Source of the DNA: Spartobacteria bacterium
Lineage (GTDB): Bacteria; Verrucomicrobiota; Verrucomicrobiia; Chthoniobacterales; UBA10450
Assembly (NCBI GenBank): GCA_003134785.1
Contig: PLCN01000013.1
Location: 1-64,000 of the forward strand
Direction: 5' to 3'
Length of the DNA stretch: 64,000 nt
Shown: in pieces, positions 8,829 through 16,913 of the stretch
How the letters are laid out: the number at the start of each line of letters is the position of its first letter
Position numbering within the stretch: the first letter of the stretch is position 1
Translations under genes and position numbers: made by a program
Notes under the pieces: model-generated
Told to the model about the DNA's origin: nothing
The model's input: the letters and a program-made list of their open reading frames with translations, nothing else
Database searches by the model: none

Positions 8829-8856
8829 TAATGCCGCTTCGCAAAGGCGAAGCGCG
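8829..8856. repeat. short palindrome, GCCGCTTCGC type, copy 2
   Basis: The sequence gccgcttcgc-aaag-gcgaagcgc in the hsp70 leader is related to the unit at 4838-4866, with a different loop. It lies in the 163-bp gap between the grpE-like stop and the hsp70 start. Confidence 0.5.
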
Positions 8857-8887
8857 ACACGCCTCGTTTAAGCGAAATGACAGCGAC

Positions 8888-9595
8888 CTACTGGAAGCGT
8901 TTCGCCACCACTTCTTCCGGCCGTAAAACCTGGTCGCGCCAGAGAAAACCACGCTTAACGCGCATCACGATCCGGCCATCATCCTCCGCGAAATCCGCAG
9001 GCTCGTAGCTGACGACACGATGGAAGGCGCGATCGACCATTTCCTTCGGTTCGATTTCGTTCACTTCCATGCGGTGCAGGATCTCGGTCAGAGAATGGAT
9101 CGAGTTCTCCAGATTATCCCGCCACTGCCCCTGCTTGCCGCGCTTGGTTTCGCTCGCTTCCTCCGCCGCTTGGAGCTGGGACGAGAGCGCGCTCAAATCG
9201 TCGAACAAAATGACCAGGTCGCGAATGAACGGTTTCTGCAGCGATTCATGCAGGAAATTGTCGCGATATTTGATCAGCTCCTCGTGAAGCGAATCGAAGA
9301 GCCGCTGATTCACACTTTCCGTGTTGCGCAGCGCCGCCATGTGCTCGTCCATTTTGGAAAATTGCGCGGTGAGATCGATCGGCTCCGCGCTGGACAATTT
9401 CTCGAGCCGGCTGGCCACCGTCTCTTCAAGATTTTGCAGACGTCCGTTCAACCGGCGAAATTCCTCCAGGAGCTGCGCGTGTTGCTCGGCGCTTGTGTTG
9501 CGATCGTCCCAGGCGTTCTCCGGCCGTGTTTTTTCCGCTTCGGCGCTCAACTGCTGCATGGTCGAGGTAAATTCGTCTGTGATCTTGATTTTCAT
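8888..9595 (-). CDS. grpE: GrpE-like nucleotide exchange factor
   Basis: A 235-residue GrpE homologue, the exchange factor that releases ADP from Hsp70. ATG 9595 is preceded by AAGAAGG. Residues about 35-140 are predicted coiled coil (LLEEFRRLNGRLQNLEETVASRLEKL), longer than in many GrpE proteins. The C-terminal half has the GrpE head pattern: HRMEVNEIEPKEMVDRAFHRVV, then IVMRVKRGFLWRDQVLRPEEVVAKR. It follows cobA-hemD by 25 bp and precedes the lidless hsp70, its presumed partner. Confidence 0.85.
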   Translation of the reverse strand: MKIKITDEFTSTMQQLSAEAEKTRPENAWDDRNTSAEQHAQLLEEFRRLNGRLQNLEETVASRLEKLSSAEPIDLTAQFSKMDEHMAALRNTESVNQRLFDSLHEELIKYRDNFLHESLQKPFIRDLVILFDDLSALSSQLQAAEEASETKRGKQGQWRDNLENSIHSLTEILHRMEVNEIEPKEMVDRAFHRVVSYEPADFAEDDGRIVMRVKRGFLWRDQVLRPEEVVAKRFQ

Positions 9596-9620
9596 CGGCC
9601 TTCTTATTCGCCTTTCCCGG

Positions 9621-11135
9621 TCAGAAAAATTTTCGGATTGCCTCAACCAAACCCATGATGTCGTGGCGTCGCGCTTCGATCGCCACCTCCAGCCCACGCT
9701 CGTGCGCGGTGGCCGACGTCACCGGTCCGATGCTGGCGACTTGCATGCCAGCCGGCCAGGCGAGACCGAGGGCAAGAAAATTTTCGACCGTTGACGAGCT
9801 GGTAAATGTGATCAAATCAGCGCCTTCCTCCAATAAACGGCGCCGCGCGCCGGTAACGTCGCGCGTTTCGGGGACCGTGCGGTAGGCAAAACCTTCATCC
9901 ACAATAGCTCCCAAAGCCGAGAGCTCCTTGGGTAGCAAATCCCGCGCCTTTTCCGCGCGAGCGAGAAGAATGCGCAAATTCTCCACGCCTCCCTGCTTGC
10001 GGAATTCGCGCACGATCGATTCGGCCACGAACTCTTCCGGCTGCAGATCAACCTTCAGATGAAAATCCTTGATCCGCTGCGCAGTCGCGGGACCAATGGC
10101 GGCGATGCGAACGCCGCCGATCTCGCGCGCGTCGTTGTAAAGCTTGTAAAACAAATCGAAGAAAGCCGTCACGCCGTTCGGGCTGGTGAAGACGATCCAG
10201 TCGTACGAGTGCGCGTCCTGCACCAGCTCGGCGAACGCGCGCAGATCGCTCGGCGGTTCGATCCGAATCGTCGGCAGCTCGATCACATCGGCGCCGAGTG
10301 CGCGCAATTGTTCGCTCAGGACGCCAGCTTGCGACCGGGTCCGCGTCACCACGATTCGCTTGCCGGAAAGCGGCTGATCTTCAAACCAGCTCAGTTCATT
10401 GCGCAATGCGACCACGTCGCCGAAAACGACGACGGCTGGCGCGGTGAATCCGCTATCCGCAACACGCCGCGCAATATTTTCGAGATTTCCCACGAGCGTT
10501 TCCTGCCGGCCGGTGGTGGCCCATCGAATCAACGCCACCGGCAGATCGCTTCGCATTCCGTTCGCCAGCATTTCGCGCGCGATCGCTTCGATTCGCTCCA
10601 CGCCCATCAGCATCACTTGCGTGCCACCGAGTCTGGCGAGCGCCGCAACGTCGATTGAGGTCCCGGATTTTTCCGGATCTTCGTGGCCGGTGAAAAAGGT
10701 CACGTGCGAATTCTTTCCCCGATGTGTCACCGGAATTCCGGCATAGGCGGGCCCCGCAATCGCCGAAGTTATTCCGGGAACGACGACAAACGGCACATGC
10801 GCCGCGGCGAGCGCTTGGGCTTCTTCCGCGCCGCGTCCAAAGACAAACGGATCGCCACCCTTTAACCGAACAACCTGTTTCCCGTCTCGCGCCTTATCGA
10901 CCAGAAGCGCATTGATTTCATCCTGCGTCAGCGTGTGCGCGCCTGCTTTCTTTCCGGCGTAGATGATCTCGGCGCTTTCCGGCGCCCATTTCAGCATTTC
11001 GGGGTTGGAGAGGTAGTCGTAAACGACCACGTCCGCCTGCTCGATGCATTGCTTCGATCGGAGCGTCACCAACCCCAGATCGCCGGGCCCGGCGCCGACT
11101 AGAAAACATTTCCCATTTGGTTTCTTATCCGCCAT
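9621..11135 (-). CDS. cobA-hemD: uroporphyrinogen-III C-methyltransferase / uroporphyrinogen-III synthase fusion
   Basis: A 504-residue bifunctional enzyme. The N-terminal half is a SUMT methyltransferase making precorrin-2 for siroheme or cobalamin: VGAGPGDLGLVTLRSKQCIE, VVRLKGGDPFVFGRGAEEA and the SAM-binding GITSAIAGPAYAGIPVTHRG. From about residue 255 it is HemD-like (GKRIVVTRTRSQAGVLSEQL, FTSPNGVTAFF, LITFTSSSTVENF), which cyclises hydroxymethylbilane to uroporphyrinogen III. The start ATG 11135 overlaps the hemC end by 11 bases. This CobA-HemD fusion is known in several bacteria. Confidence 0.95.
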   Translation of the reverse strand: MADKKPNGKCFLVGAGPGDLGLVTLRSKQCIEQADVVVYDYLSNPEMLKWAPESAEIIYAGKKAGAHTLTQDEINALLVDKARDGKQVVRLKGGDPFVFGRGAEEAQALAAAHVPFVVVPGITSAIAGPAYAGIPVTHRGKNSHVTFFTGHEDPEKSGTSIDVAALARLGGTQVMLMGVERIEAIAREMLANGMRSDLPVALIRWATTGRQETLVGNLENIARRVADSGFTAPAVVVFGDVVALRNELSWFEDQPLSGKRIVVTRTRSQAGVLSEQLRALGADVIELPTIRIEPPSDLRAFAELVQDAHSYDWIVFTSPNGVTAFFDLFYKLYNDAREIGGVRIAAIGPATAQRIKDFHLKVDLQPEEFVAESIVREFRKQGGVENLRILLARAEKARDLLPKELSALGAIVDEGFAYRTVPETRDVTGARRRLLEEGADLITFTSSSTVENFLALGLAWPAGMQVASIGPVTSATAHERGLEVAIEARRHDIMGLVEAIRKFF

Positions 11136-12108
11136 TAATTCGCTCCAGTAACTCGGCCGCGAAGCGTTCGGCGCCATTAGTGATTGATCCTTCCACTTCT
11201 GCCGAACGCGGTTCCAATTTTCCCGGCTCGAAGACTTGGGCGCGCACTCTCGCTCTTTCCGCCTCGACGATTGCCAGCACGCCCACCGGCGAATCGCAAT
11301 CGCCCTGCAGCAACCGCAAGAATTCGCGTTCCGTCCGCAAACAGAAAAGCGTGTCTATGTGATTTATTCGATTCACGATCGTCTTTGCATCTTTATCATT
11401 GGTTCGAATCTGCAACGCAATCACACCCTGGCCGCCAGCGGGAAGAAATTGATCGCGTGGCAGAATCTCCGCGTGAAGTTGCGCGCCTTCAAAAGAGAAA
11501 GAACCGCCCGCCAACTCGTAACCGAGGCGTTCGATACCCGCGCGCGCCAGCACAATCGCGTCCCACTCGTTTGCCATCAGCTTGCGCAAACGCGTCGGAA
11601 CATTGCCGCGGAGATCGGCCACCTGGATCTGTGGGTATTTCCATCGCAGCTGATACTGCCGCCGGACACTTCCGGTCGCGACAATCGCGTTCGGTCGCAG
11701 CGATCCCAGACCCCCTGACACTTTGCCAATCAAGACATCATCCACTGCAGCGCGAGGCAACACGCCCCGCACGTCAAGTCCCGGGGTCGCTTCGCTCGGC
11801 AAGTCTTTCGCGCTGTGCACCGCAATGTCGATCCCGCCTCCCGCCAGAACGCGCTCGATTTCACCAGTGAAAAGTCCTTTGCGGCCCGCTCGCGGATCGA
11901 TCGGCTCGCTTGCCTCCAAGCTCCGCTCATCTCCATGAGTCTTGATGGTCTCGAGCTTGATTTCGAGTTCCGGCCACGCCCGTTGCAACTCTGTCGCCAC
12001 CATCGCCGTTTGCGCGCGGGCAAGTTCGCTGCCGCGCGAACCAAGGATGATCTTCTGTAGCGGCGGTCTATGACCGCCGACCGAGTTTGGTGAATCGTCG
12101 ACGCTCAT
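11125..12108 (-). CDS. hemC: hydroxymethylbilane synthase (porphobilinogen deaminase)
   Basis: HemC polymerises four porphobilinogens into hydroxymethylbilane. The 327-residue product has IILGSRGSELARAQTAMVA, the AVHSAKDLPSE loop, ATGSVRRQYQL, DLRGNVPTRLRKL and GDCDSPVGVLA with the dipyrromethane-anchoring Cys. The first 18 residues (MSVDDSPNSVGGHRPPLQ) are not family-like: residues about 11-18 are encoded by a copy of the dispersed palindrome at 12055-12079. The normal HemC start would lie just before IILGSRG, where no start codon exists, so the repeat seems to have been absorbed into the gene. It begins 9 bases after the hemA stop. Confidence 0.95.
   Translation of the reverse strand: MSVDDSPNSVGGHRPPLQKIILGSRGSELARAQTAMVATELQRAWPELEIKLETIKTHGDERSLEASEPIDPRAGRKGLFTGEIERVLAGGGIDIAVHSAKDLPSEATPGLDVRGVLPRAAVDDVLIGKVSGGLGSLRPNAIVATGSVRRQYQLRWKYPQIQVADLRGNVPTRLRKLMANEWDAIVLARAGIERLGYELAGGSFSFEGAQLHAEILPRDQFLPAGGQGVIALQIRTNDKDAKTIVNRINHIDTLFCLRTEREFLRLLQGDCDSPVGVLAIVEAERARVRAQVFEPGKLEPRSAEVEGSITNGAERFAAELLERINGG
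12055..12079. repeat. GGCGGTCATAGACCGCC palindrome, copy 2, inside hemC
   Basis: The unit reads ctgtagcggcggtctatgaccgccg on the plus strand and encodes part of the HemC N-terminal extension (GGHRPPLQ) on the minus strand. Other copies in this window are intergenic. Confidence 0.75.
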
Positions 12109-12117
12109 GGAGCGCCG

Positions 12118-13182
12118 CTAGAGTTCGGACGCGCGCAAGGCCGCTTCATCCAAAACGCGCGGAGTCACCGGCAACGGTTCATCGCGGGCGCGCCCGAGCC
12201 ACGTTTGAAAATCCGAAACGTGGGCTGCGATGATCTCTTCGGCCGCGGCGATCTGCTCGCGCCGGAGCGCGAGCGATTGGGCCGCGATCGATTGCAATGA
12301 ATCGATGTCGTAAAGAAAAACGCCGTCCATTTCATTCACCTCGGGAGCCACATCGCGTGGCACCGCTATATCAATGATGAAAAGCGGTCGGTCCGATCGC
12401 TCGCGAATGAGCGGCGATAAAACATCCGGGGTTAACAACGGCTCGTCGGCTGAGGTGGACGAAATCAGGATGTCGATCTCGCGACACTGAAGCGTCCACT
12501 CGTGGAAAGAGACGGGACGGCCGCGAACCAGTCCAGCCACACTCTCCGCCCGCTCGAACGATCGGTTGCTTACCCGGATGTCGGTGACGCCGCGTGAACT
12601 CAACGCGCGCGCGGTCCGCTCACTCGTTTCGCCCGCCCCGAGGATGAGCACTTTCCGCTCGCGCAGATCGCCGAAAATCTTCACCGCCAGATCGACTGCA
12701 ACCGATCCCACAGAGACGGCGCCGCGCGTAATATCGGTCCGCGTTCGCACTTGTTTCGCGACCCGGAAGGCGCGCTGAAAAAGACGATGCAGCAATGATC
12801 CGACGCAACGCGATTCGCGCGCCTTGGCGTAGGCTCTTTTCACCTGGCCCAGGATGTCCGTTTCGCCGATGACCATCGAATCCAGCCCGGCCGCCACGCG
12901 GAAAAGATGCCGCACGCATTCTTCACCCTCGTAACGGTAGAATGCGCTGGCGTTCTCGATCGCTTCCGTTCCCTCGCGCGCAAGCCAGCGCGCTATTTGT
13001 TCCGTGGCAATGGAAGCCGCGGCGGATGCATACACTTCCACGCGATTGCAGGTCGCCAGCATGAGCGCCTCGGCGCAGCCGGTTTCCACTCGGAGCGCCT
13101 CTTCCGATCGCTGCCCGGCATAACGCTCGCGCGTTTCCACCTTCGCGGTGTGATGGCTGATTCCAACGCAGAAGAGGTTCAT
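12118..13182 (-). CDS. hemA: glutamyl-tRNA reductase
   Basis: HemA reduces glutamyl-tRNA to glutamate-1-semialdehyde, the first committed step of C5 tetrapyrrole synthesis. From ATG 13182 the product is 354 residues: FCVGISHHTAKVETRERY, the catalytic-Cys motif LATCNRVEVYA, GLDSMVIGETDILGQVKRAY, and the NADPH domain with VLILGAGETSERTARAL. It is shorter than many GluTRs (about 420), mainly at the C-terminal dimerisation region. The start codon shares one base with the preceding stop (TAATG), so it is coupled to the CcsA/HemX-like gene. The open frame extends upstream but is not family-like. Confidence 0.95.
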   Translation of the reverse strand: MNLFCVGISHHTAKVETRERYAGQRSEEALRVETGCAEALMLATCNRVEVYASAAASIATEQIARWLAREGTEAIENASAFYRYEGEECVRHLFRVAAGLDSMVIGETDILGQVKRAYAKARESRCVGSLLHRLFQRAFRVAKQVRTRTDITRGAVSVGSVAVDLAVKIFGDLRERKVLILGAGETSERTARALSSRGVTDIRVSNRSFERAESVAGLVRGRPVSFHEWTLQCREIDILISSTSADEPLLTPDVLSPLIRERSDRPLFIIDIAVPRDVAPEVNEMDGVFLYDIDSLQSIAAQSLALRREQIAAAEEIIAAHVSDFQTWLGRARDEPLPVTPRVLDEAALRASEL

Positions 13183-13973
13183 TACATCGGGGGCCTCTGC
13201 GAGACGAAGTTGATCGCCCATAAGACCGAGACCGCCGCGGTGAAGGCCAGCACGCAAAGCGCGGCCACGCGTTTTGGAGCAAACCAGCGAAGATGCCGGC
13301 CCTGCAAAATCGCGCCGTAAAAAAGCCAGACGCCAAATGCGCAAATCATCTTGACCCGCGGCAACGGCCCACCGGTGAAAAAGCCGCTGATGAGGCCCGC
13401 GGTATAAAGGGCAAATCCAAGCCAGAGCAGACGCGTGAGCGCGCCGAACAGGTTCGTCAGTGGCGGCAGATAATAAAAGATCGAACGCAACTGATGCGTT
13501 TTGAGCTGCCGCTCTTGCACCAGGTACATCACGCCGGCCACGCAAGAGAGCGCGAAAACGCCGTAAGCGATCATCGAAATCGAAGCGTGAAATTCCAGCC
13601 ACGGATTCGCGAAAAGCCGCGCCGGATGCGGAATATCGATCGGCGCAAGAAGCGCGAATGTCTGCAACGCAAAAACCAGCGGAGCGGTGAACGCACCCAT
13701 GAGCGAGAGCCGGTAAGTGGGTCCGACCAGCAGGTAAATTAACGCGACCGACCAGGCGAGAAAGACGAAGACCTCGAACAAATTTGTCAGCGGACAACGG
13801 CCGAGCGCATGACCACGCACCGAAAGAAATGCGGTCTGAGAAAGAAATCCCGCGCCGATAGCGAAGAAATTGAATCGTCCATGAAGCGCAACTCGCGCGC
13901 GCACCGCGAGCAAGGTGCGCACAACTGCCGCGAGATAACAAAGCGTCGAAGCGATCAGGAGCGGGCGGTCCAT
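13182..13973 (-). CDS. CcsA/HemX-family cytochrome c assembly-type membrane protein
   Basis: An integral membrane protein of 263 residues with about eight hydrophobic segments. It carries the CcsA/CcmC-like features GHALGRCPLTNLFEVFVFLAW and NPWLEFHASISMIAYGVFAL, with a periplasm-facing His and an aromatic-rich loop that bind haem in System II synthetases. The small size and the position directly before hemA match HemX, as in the hemAX order of Bacillus. It may stabilise HemA or handle haem. It is the first gene of the minus-strand haem run; its start is just below a 190-bp spacer. Confidence 0.85.
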   Translation of the reverse strand: MDRPLLIASTLCYLAAVVRTLLAVRARVALHGRFNFFAIGAGFLSQTAFLSVRGHALGRCPLTNLFEVFVFLAWSVALIYLLVGPTYRLSLMGAFTAPLVFALQTFALLAPIDIPHPARLFANPWLEFHASISMIAYGVFALSCVAGVMYLVQERQLKTHQLRSIFYYLPPLTNLFGALTRLLWLGFALYTAGLISGFFTGGPLPRVKMICAFGVWLFYGAILQGRHLRWFAPKRVAALCVLAFTAAVSVLWAINFVSQRPPM

Positions 13974-14063
13974 CGGGAGGGCCCAGTGTAAAGACGGGGC
14001 CTCCCCTTGGCAAACCTCCGAAGCGGATCTTTCTCGCCTCGTTGCCGCGATGCCGATCTGCGT

Positions 14064-14166
14064 TTGGTAGGGACGGCGCGCTGCGCCGTCAGCTGGGAGT
14101 GTGCGAAGCTTCTGGTTGCGGTCGAACGTCCACCAGCCGGACGCCGCGGCGCGGCGTCCCTACCAA
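14064..14166. repeat. 103-bp element with TTGGTAGGGACG inverted ends
   Basis: The left end (ttggtagggacggcgcg) and right end (gcgcggcgtccctaccaa) are inverted repeats of about 27 bp around a non-coding core. The element lies between the haem run and the DUF3828 gene. It resembles the other palindromic families here but has a different sequence. Confidence 0.65.
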
Positions 14167-14170
14167 AAAC

Positions 14171-14623
14171 TCACTCCCGCCCCTGCACCTTATCAATCTT
14201 CCAAACGGTACCATCCTTGACTAAAGAAACCTTGAGCCGGCGGCGCATCTCTCCCTGGCCCGCCAGCAGCACCTCCGCGGTGGCTTTCATCCCAGTGATT
14301 TTTACATCCAAGACAGAGATGTTTTTTGCCCAAAGGTTGTCGAAATCTTGCGCGTCGAGGAAGTAATCGCCGCCGAGTCCATCCGCGCCTTTCTTCATTC
14401 GATCGATTTCCTTCAGCAATCGCTCGGTGGCGAAACGCCTCAACTCCCTGCGGTTTTCCATCGGGTTACGGTTCGCGATCAGCTCGGTCACGTACCATCG
14501 GTAAAAGCTGCGAATGGTGTCGGAAGGATTTGAACCGGCAGCCGTGGATGGCTCAGCCGCTCTCATTGCGGAACAAAATCCGAGCGCTACAACCAAGGCC
14601 AAGACGGAGAAGAGTGATTTCAT
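14171..14623 (-). CDS. exported DUF3828 protein
   Basis: A 150-residue periplasmic or secreted protein. ATG 14623 gives a Sec signal (MKSLFSVLALVVALGFCSAMRAA, given here as two parts MKSLFSVLALVV and ALGFCSAMRAA). Then DTIRSFYRWYVTELIANRNP, a central loop, and a C-terminal strand pair (LKVSLVKDGTVWKIDKVQG), matching the DUF3828 fold. Function unknown. Its 5' end diverges from apt 123 bp away. Confidence 0.75.
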   Translation of the reverse strand: MKSLFSVLALVVALGFCSAMRAAEPSTAAGSNPSDTIRSFYRWYVTELIANRNPMENRRELRRFATERLLKEIDRMKKGADGLGGDYFLDAQDFDNLWAKNISVLDVKITGMKATAEVLLAGQGEMRRRLKVSLVKDGTVWKIDKVQGRE

Positions 14624-14746
14624 GGAACCGACCCTAATGTCACTCAAACGCGGCTCAAGGCAGATGTTGTGTCGGTGCGATCGTGGAAACAAATCGGCGG
14701 TTCGGCTGCCGTTGACGTTTTCGGGTGAGCCGTTAGCGTCCCCGCC

Positions 14747-15277
14747 ATGGTTGCCGACCCCATTGATCAACTACGCGCCGCAGTGCGCGATGTGCCAGAT
14801 TTTCCGAAAGCCGGCATCGTCTTCAAGGACATCACGCCGATCTTGAGCAACGGGGAACTTTTCCGCGCTTCGATCAATGCTTTTCTCGAGCAATGCCGCG
14901 GCAAGGAAATCGACAAGATCGTCGGGATCGACGCTCGCGGGTTTCTTTTCGGCTCCGCGGTCGCCTACGAATTAGGCGTCGGATTTGTGCCGCTCCGAAA
15001 AAAAGGCCGGCTGCCCTACAAAACTGAAAGCGCCAAATACTCGCTCGAATACGGCGAAGCCGAGATGGAGCTGCACATCGACGCCATCGAGCGCGGAGAG
15101 AAAATTATTCTGATCGACGATCTTCTGGCGACGGGTGGCACATCAGCGTCGGCCGCCACACTGATCAAAAAAGTCGGCGGCGTTCTCGTGGAAGCGCAAT
15201 TCCTGATCGAGTTGGAATTTTTACACGGCCGCGAAAAGCTGGCGCCCACTCCGGTAGTTTCGTTTCTCAAGTACTGA
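14747..15277 (+). CDS. apt: adenine phosphoribosyltransferase
   Basis: Apt salvages adenine to AMP with PRPP. The 176-residue product shows DVPDFPKAGIVFKDITPIL at the N-terminus, IVGIDARGFLFGSAVAYELG, VPLRKKGRLPYKT and the PRPP-binding loop IILIDDLLATGGTSASA. Length and motifs are standard. It is followed by a 140-bp palindromic repeat. Confidence 0.96.
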   Translation: MVADPIDQLRAAVRDVPDFPKAGIVFKDITPILSNGELFRASINAFLEQCRGKEIDKIVGIDARGFLFGSAVAYELGVGFVPLRKKGRLPYKTESAKYSLEYGEAEMELHIDAIERGEKIILIDDLLATGGTSASAATLIKKVGGVLVEAQFLIELEFLHGREKLAPTPVVSFLKY

Positions 15278-15306
15278 GTTCGGCGTGAAGCGCGGAGGCG
15301 AACTCC

Positions 15307-15446
15307 GGGGAGCGCAGGCTGCCAGCCTGCAGTTGCCGGCAGCTTGCCGGCAACATCTGGTGGCAAAACATCATCCTAAGCGTGGTCAAGCCGAACAGCG
15401 TCTCGGCAAGCTGCCGAGACGGGCAGGCTGGCAGCCTGCGCTCCCC
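15307..15446. repeat. 140-bp palindromic element GCAGGCTGCCAGCCTGC, copy 1
   Basis: Ends are GGGGAGCGCAGGCTGCCAGC and its inverse. The interior holds two further palindromes, ttgccggcagcttgccggcaa (left) and gtctcggcaagctgccgagac (right). The second copy at 22241-22383 has the same blocks in reverse-complement order with a diverged central loop. Both are intergenic. Confidence 0.85.
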
Positions 15447-15463
15447 AAAAAGTCGACCGCGCG

Positions 15464-15889
15464 TCAACTCTCGTGGCACGAGCAGCCATCGCCACATCCG
15501 CGCTCAGCCACGATCACTTCCATTTTAATTTCCTGAAGCGCGATCTGATCATGAATGAGATTGAGCAACCCAAGTGCGCGTTCGTCCGGCATGTAATCGC
15601 AGCGAACTTCAATGCGCGCGGATTTGCGGTTCAATTCCGGATGCGCCGCAACCATTTCGCCATCGAGTAAAAAGGAAACGTACGCGTTGAACTTTTCCTG
15701 CAGCTCGTGCAGCCGTTCATCCGAACCATCCCACGGCCGCGATTCGTGCATCGCGAGAAGGACTTCATCGGTCTTCTGGTCGTGCGCAAAGAGATCAATC
15801 ACCGCTGGATTAGCAACTCCGGGCGTCACGACTTCCTGCTCGTGCTCGTGCTCGTGATCGTGATCGTGATCGTGATCGCAAATTGCCAT
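15464..15889 (-). CDS. DUF6572-type protein with His/Asp/Glu-rich N-terminus and Cys-rich tail
   Basis: A 141-residue protein starting MAICDHDHDHDHEHEHEQ, an alternating His-acid run, and ending CGDGCSCHES. The body (NPAVIDLFAHDQKTDEVLLA, then LHELQEKFNAYVSFLLDGEM) matches the DUF6572 pattern. The two termini look like metal-binding appendages, suggesting Zn, Ni or Cu handling, but this is inference. A longer upstream frame to 16417 opposes the exported-protein gene and is not used. Confidence 0.7.
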   Translation of the reverse strand: MAICDHDHDHDHEHEHEQEVVTPGVANPAVIDLFAHDQKTDEVLLAMHESRPWDGSDERLHELQEKFNAYVSFLLDGEMVAAHPELNRKSARIEVRCDYMPDERALGLLNLIHDQIALQEIKMEVIVAERGCGDGCSCHES

Positions 15890-15979
15890 TAAGAGCTCAA
15901 CGTTCAACGCCCGACGCCCCTGCGCAAGACGACCAACGCAGAACCTCGACACTCGGTCGTAATGGCATATTTTCGAACG

Positions 15980-16837
15980 ATGCGGCGTCTGCCCTTGCTC
16001 GTTGTCTTTTTCGTTGCCGGAAACGCGCTCGCGCAGTTCACGCCCGCCTTGCTGCAAAACAACAGCTATTGGGCCGACGGCAAGGCGGAGTTCAACATCT
16101 ACGACGCCAAGATCGCGCGTGAGGGCGTTCCGCGTCCCTGCGAAGTCCTGCACATCCTCGTACGCGAGCCGTTTGATCCGAAACAGTTCGTCAAACCGGA
16201 AGGTCCGCCGCGGCCTGATTCGATCGCCGTCCTGAAACTCAATCAGATCCTCCACGTGCCGACCGGCCTCTATGTCTACCAGCAAATGCACTCGAACTTC
16301 TGGCGCGTAGACAATGCAAAGCTCCTGAAATTTTCTCTCACTAGCAACGACAGTTGCGGAAACACCTACAAGGAAGCGCGCCGCCGCGACGGCGAGCAAC
16401 TCAACTACGAATTCCACACCTACTGGGACGGGATGGCGGAAGGAAAAGAAAACATCGCTCTGCCGGCGAATGGTTATTTTTACGACGAGTTGCCCTGGCT
16501 GGTGCGGACGCTGGATTTTTCCAAACCGCCGGCAGAATTCGAAGTGCTATTGGCCGGTTCGATCATCAACTCGAAGAAAGACGCGATCGCGTTCAAGCCG
16601 GCGAAGATTTCATTCAAGTCGACCGAGAAAACGATCGACGTCGCCGTCGTCCACGCGAATGGCACCGACCATTTCATTCTCGATCGCGACGGCCCCTATC
16701 TGCTGCGTGAATGGAACGCCGCCGACGGCAGCCATTTGAAGATGAAGCGCAATCTGAAAGTCGATTACTGGAACTACAATAAGCCCGGCGATCGCGAGCG
16801 CGCACTCGCGAACCCAACGCTACGGCAACCGGACTGA
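15980..16837 (+). CDS. exported protein of unknown function
   Basis: A protein of 285 residues with a Sec signal (MRRLPLLVVFFVAGNALAQ, cleavage after ALA). The mature part has DGKAEFNIYDAKIAREG, PTGLYVYQQMHSNFWR and EFHTYWDGMAEGKENIA. It looks like a beta-rich envelope protein with no catalytic motif I can name. ATG 15962 would add six residues. It is divergent from the DUF6572 gene (about 90 bp). Confidence 0.75.
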   Translation: MRRLPLLVVFFVAGNALAQFTPALLQNNSYWADGKAEFNIYDAKIAREGVPRPCEVLHILVREPFDPKQFVKPEGPPRPDSIAVLKLNQILHVPTGLYVYQQMHSNFWRVDNAKLLKFSLTSNDSCGNTYKEARRRDGEQLNYEFHTYWDGMAEGKENIALPANGYFYDELPWLVRTLDFSKPPAEFEVLLAGSIINSKKDAIAFKPAKISFKSTEKTIDVAVVHANGTDHFILDRDGPYLLREWNAADGSHLKMKRNLKVDYWNYNKPGDRERALANPTLRQPD

Positions 16838-16913
16838 CCGTTTTCGTAATCGTGCTCCTGCTCATGATCGAAAGCGATTGAAGCAAAGGCCACGGGCGCG
16901 TTTAATCTCCCTC

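Noticed and set aside
11118-11870. Long plus-strand open frames opposite hemC, hsp70, secDF and katE
   Set aside because: They are antisense shadows of high-GC coding genes, with Arg/Ala/Pro-rich text and no family features.
16838-16913. preQ1 riboswitch upstream of queF
   Set aside because: The 76-bp leader shows no preQ1-I or preQ1-II pseudoknot pattern.
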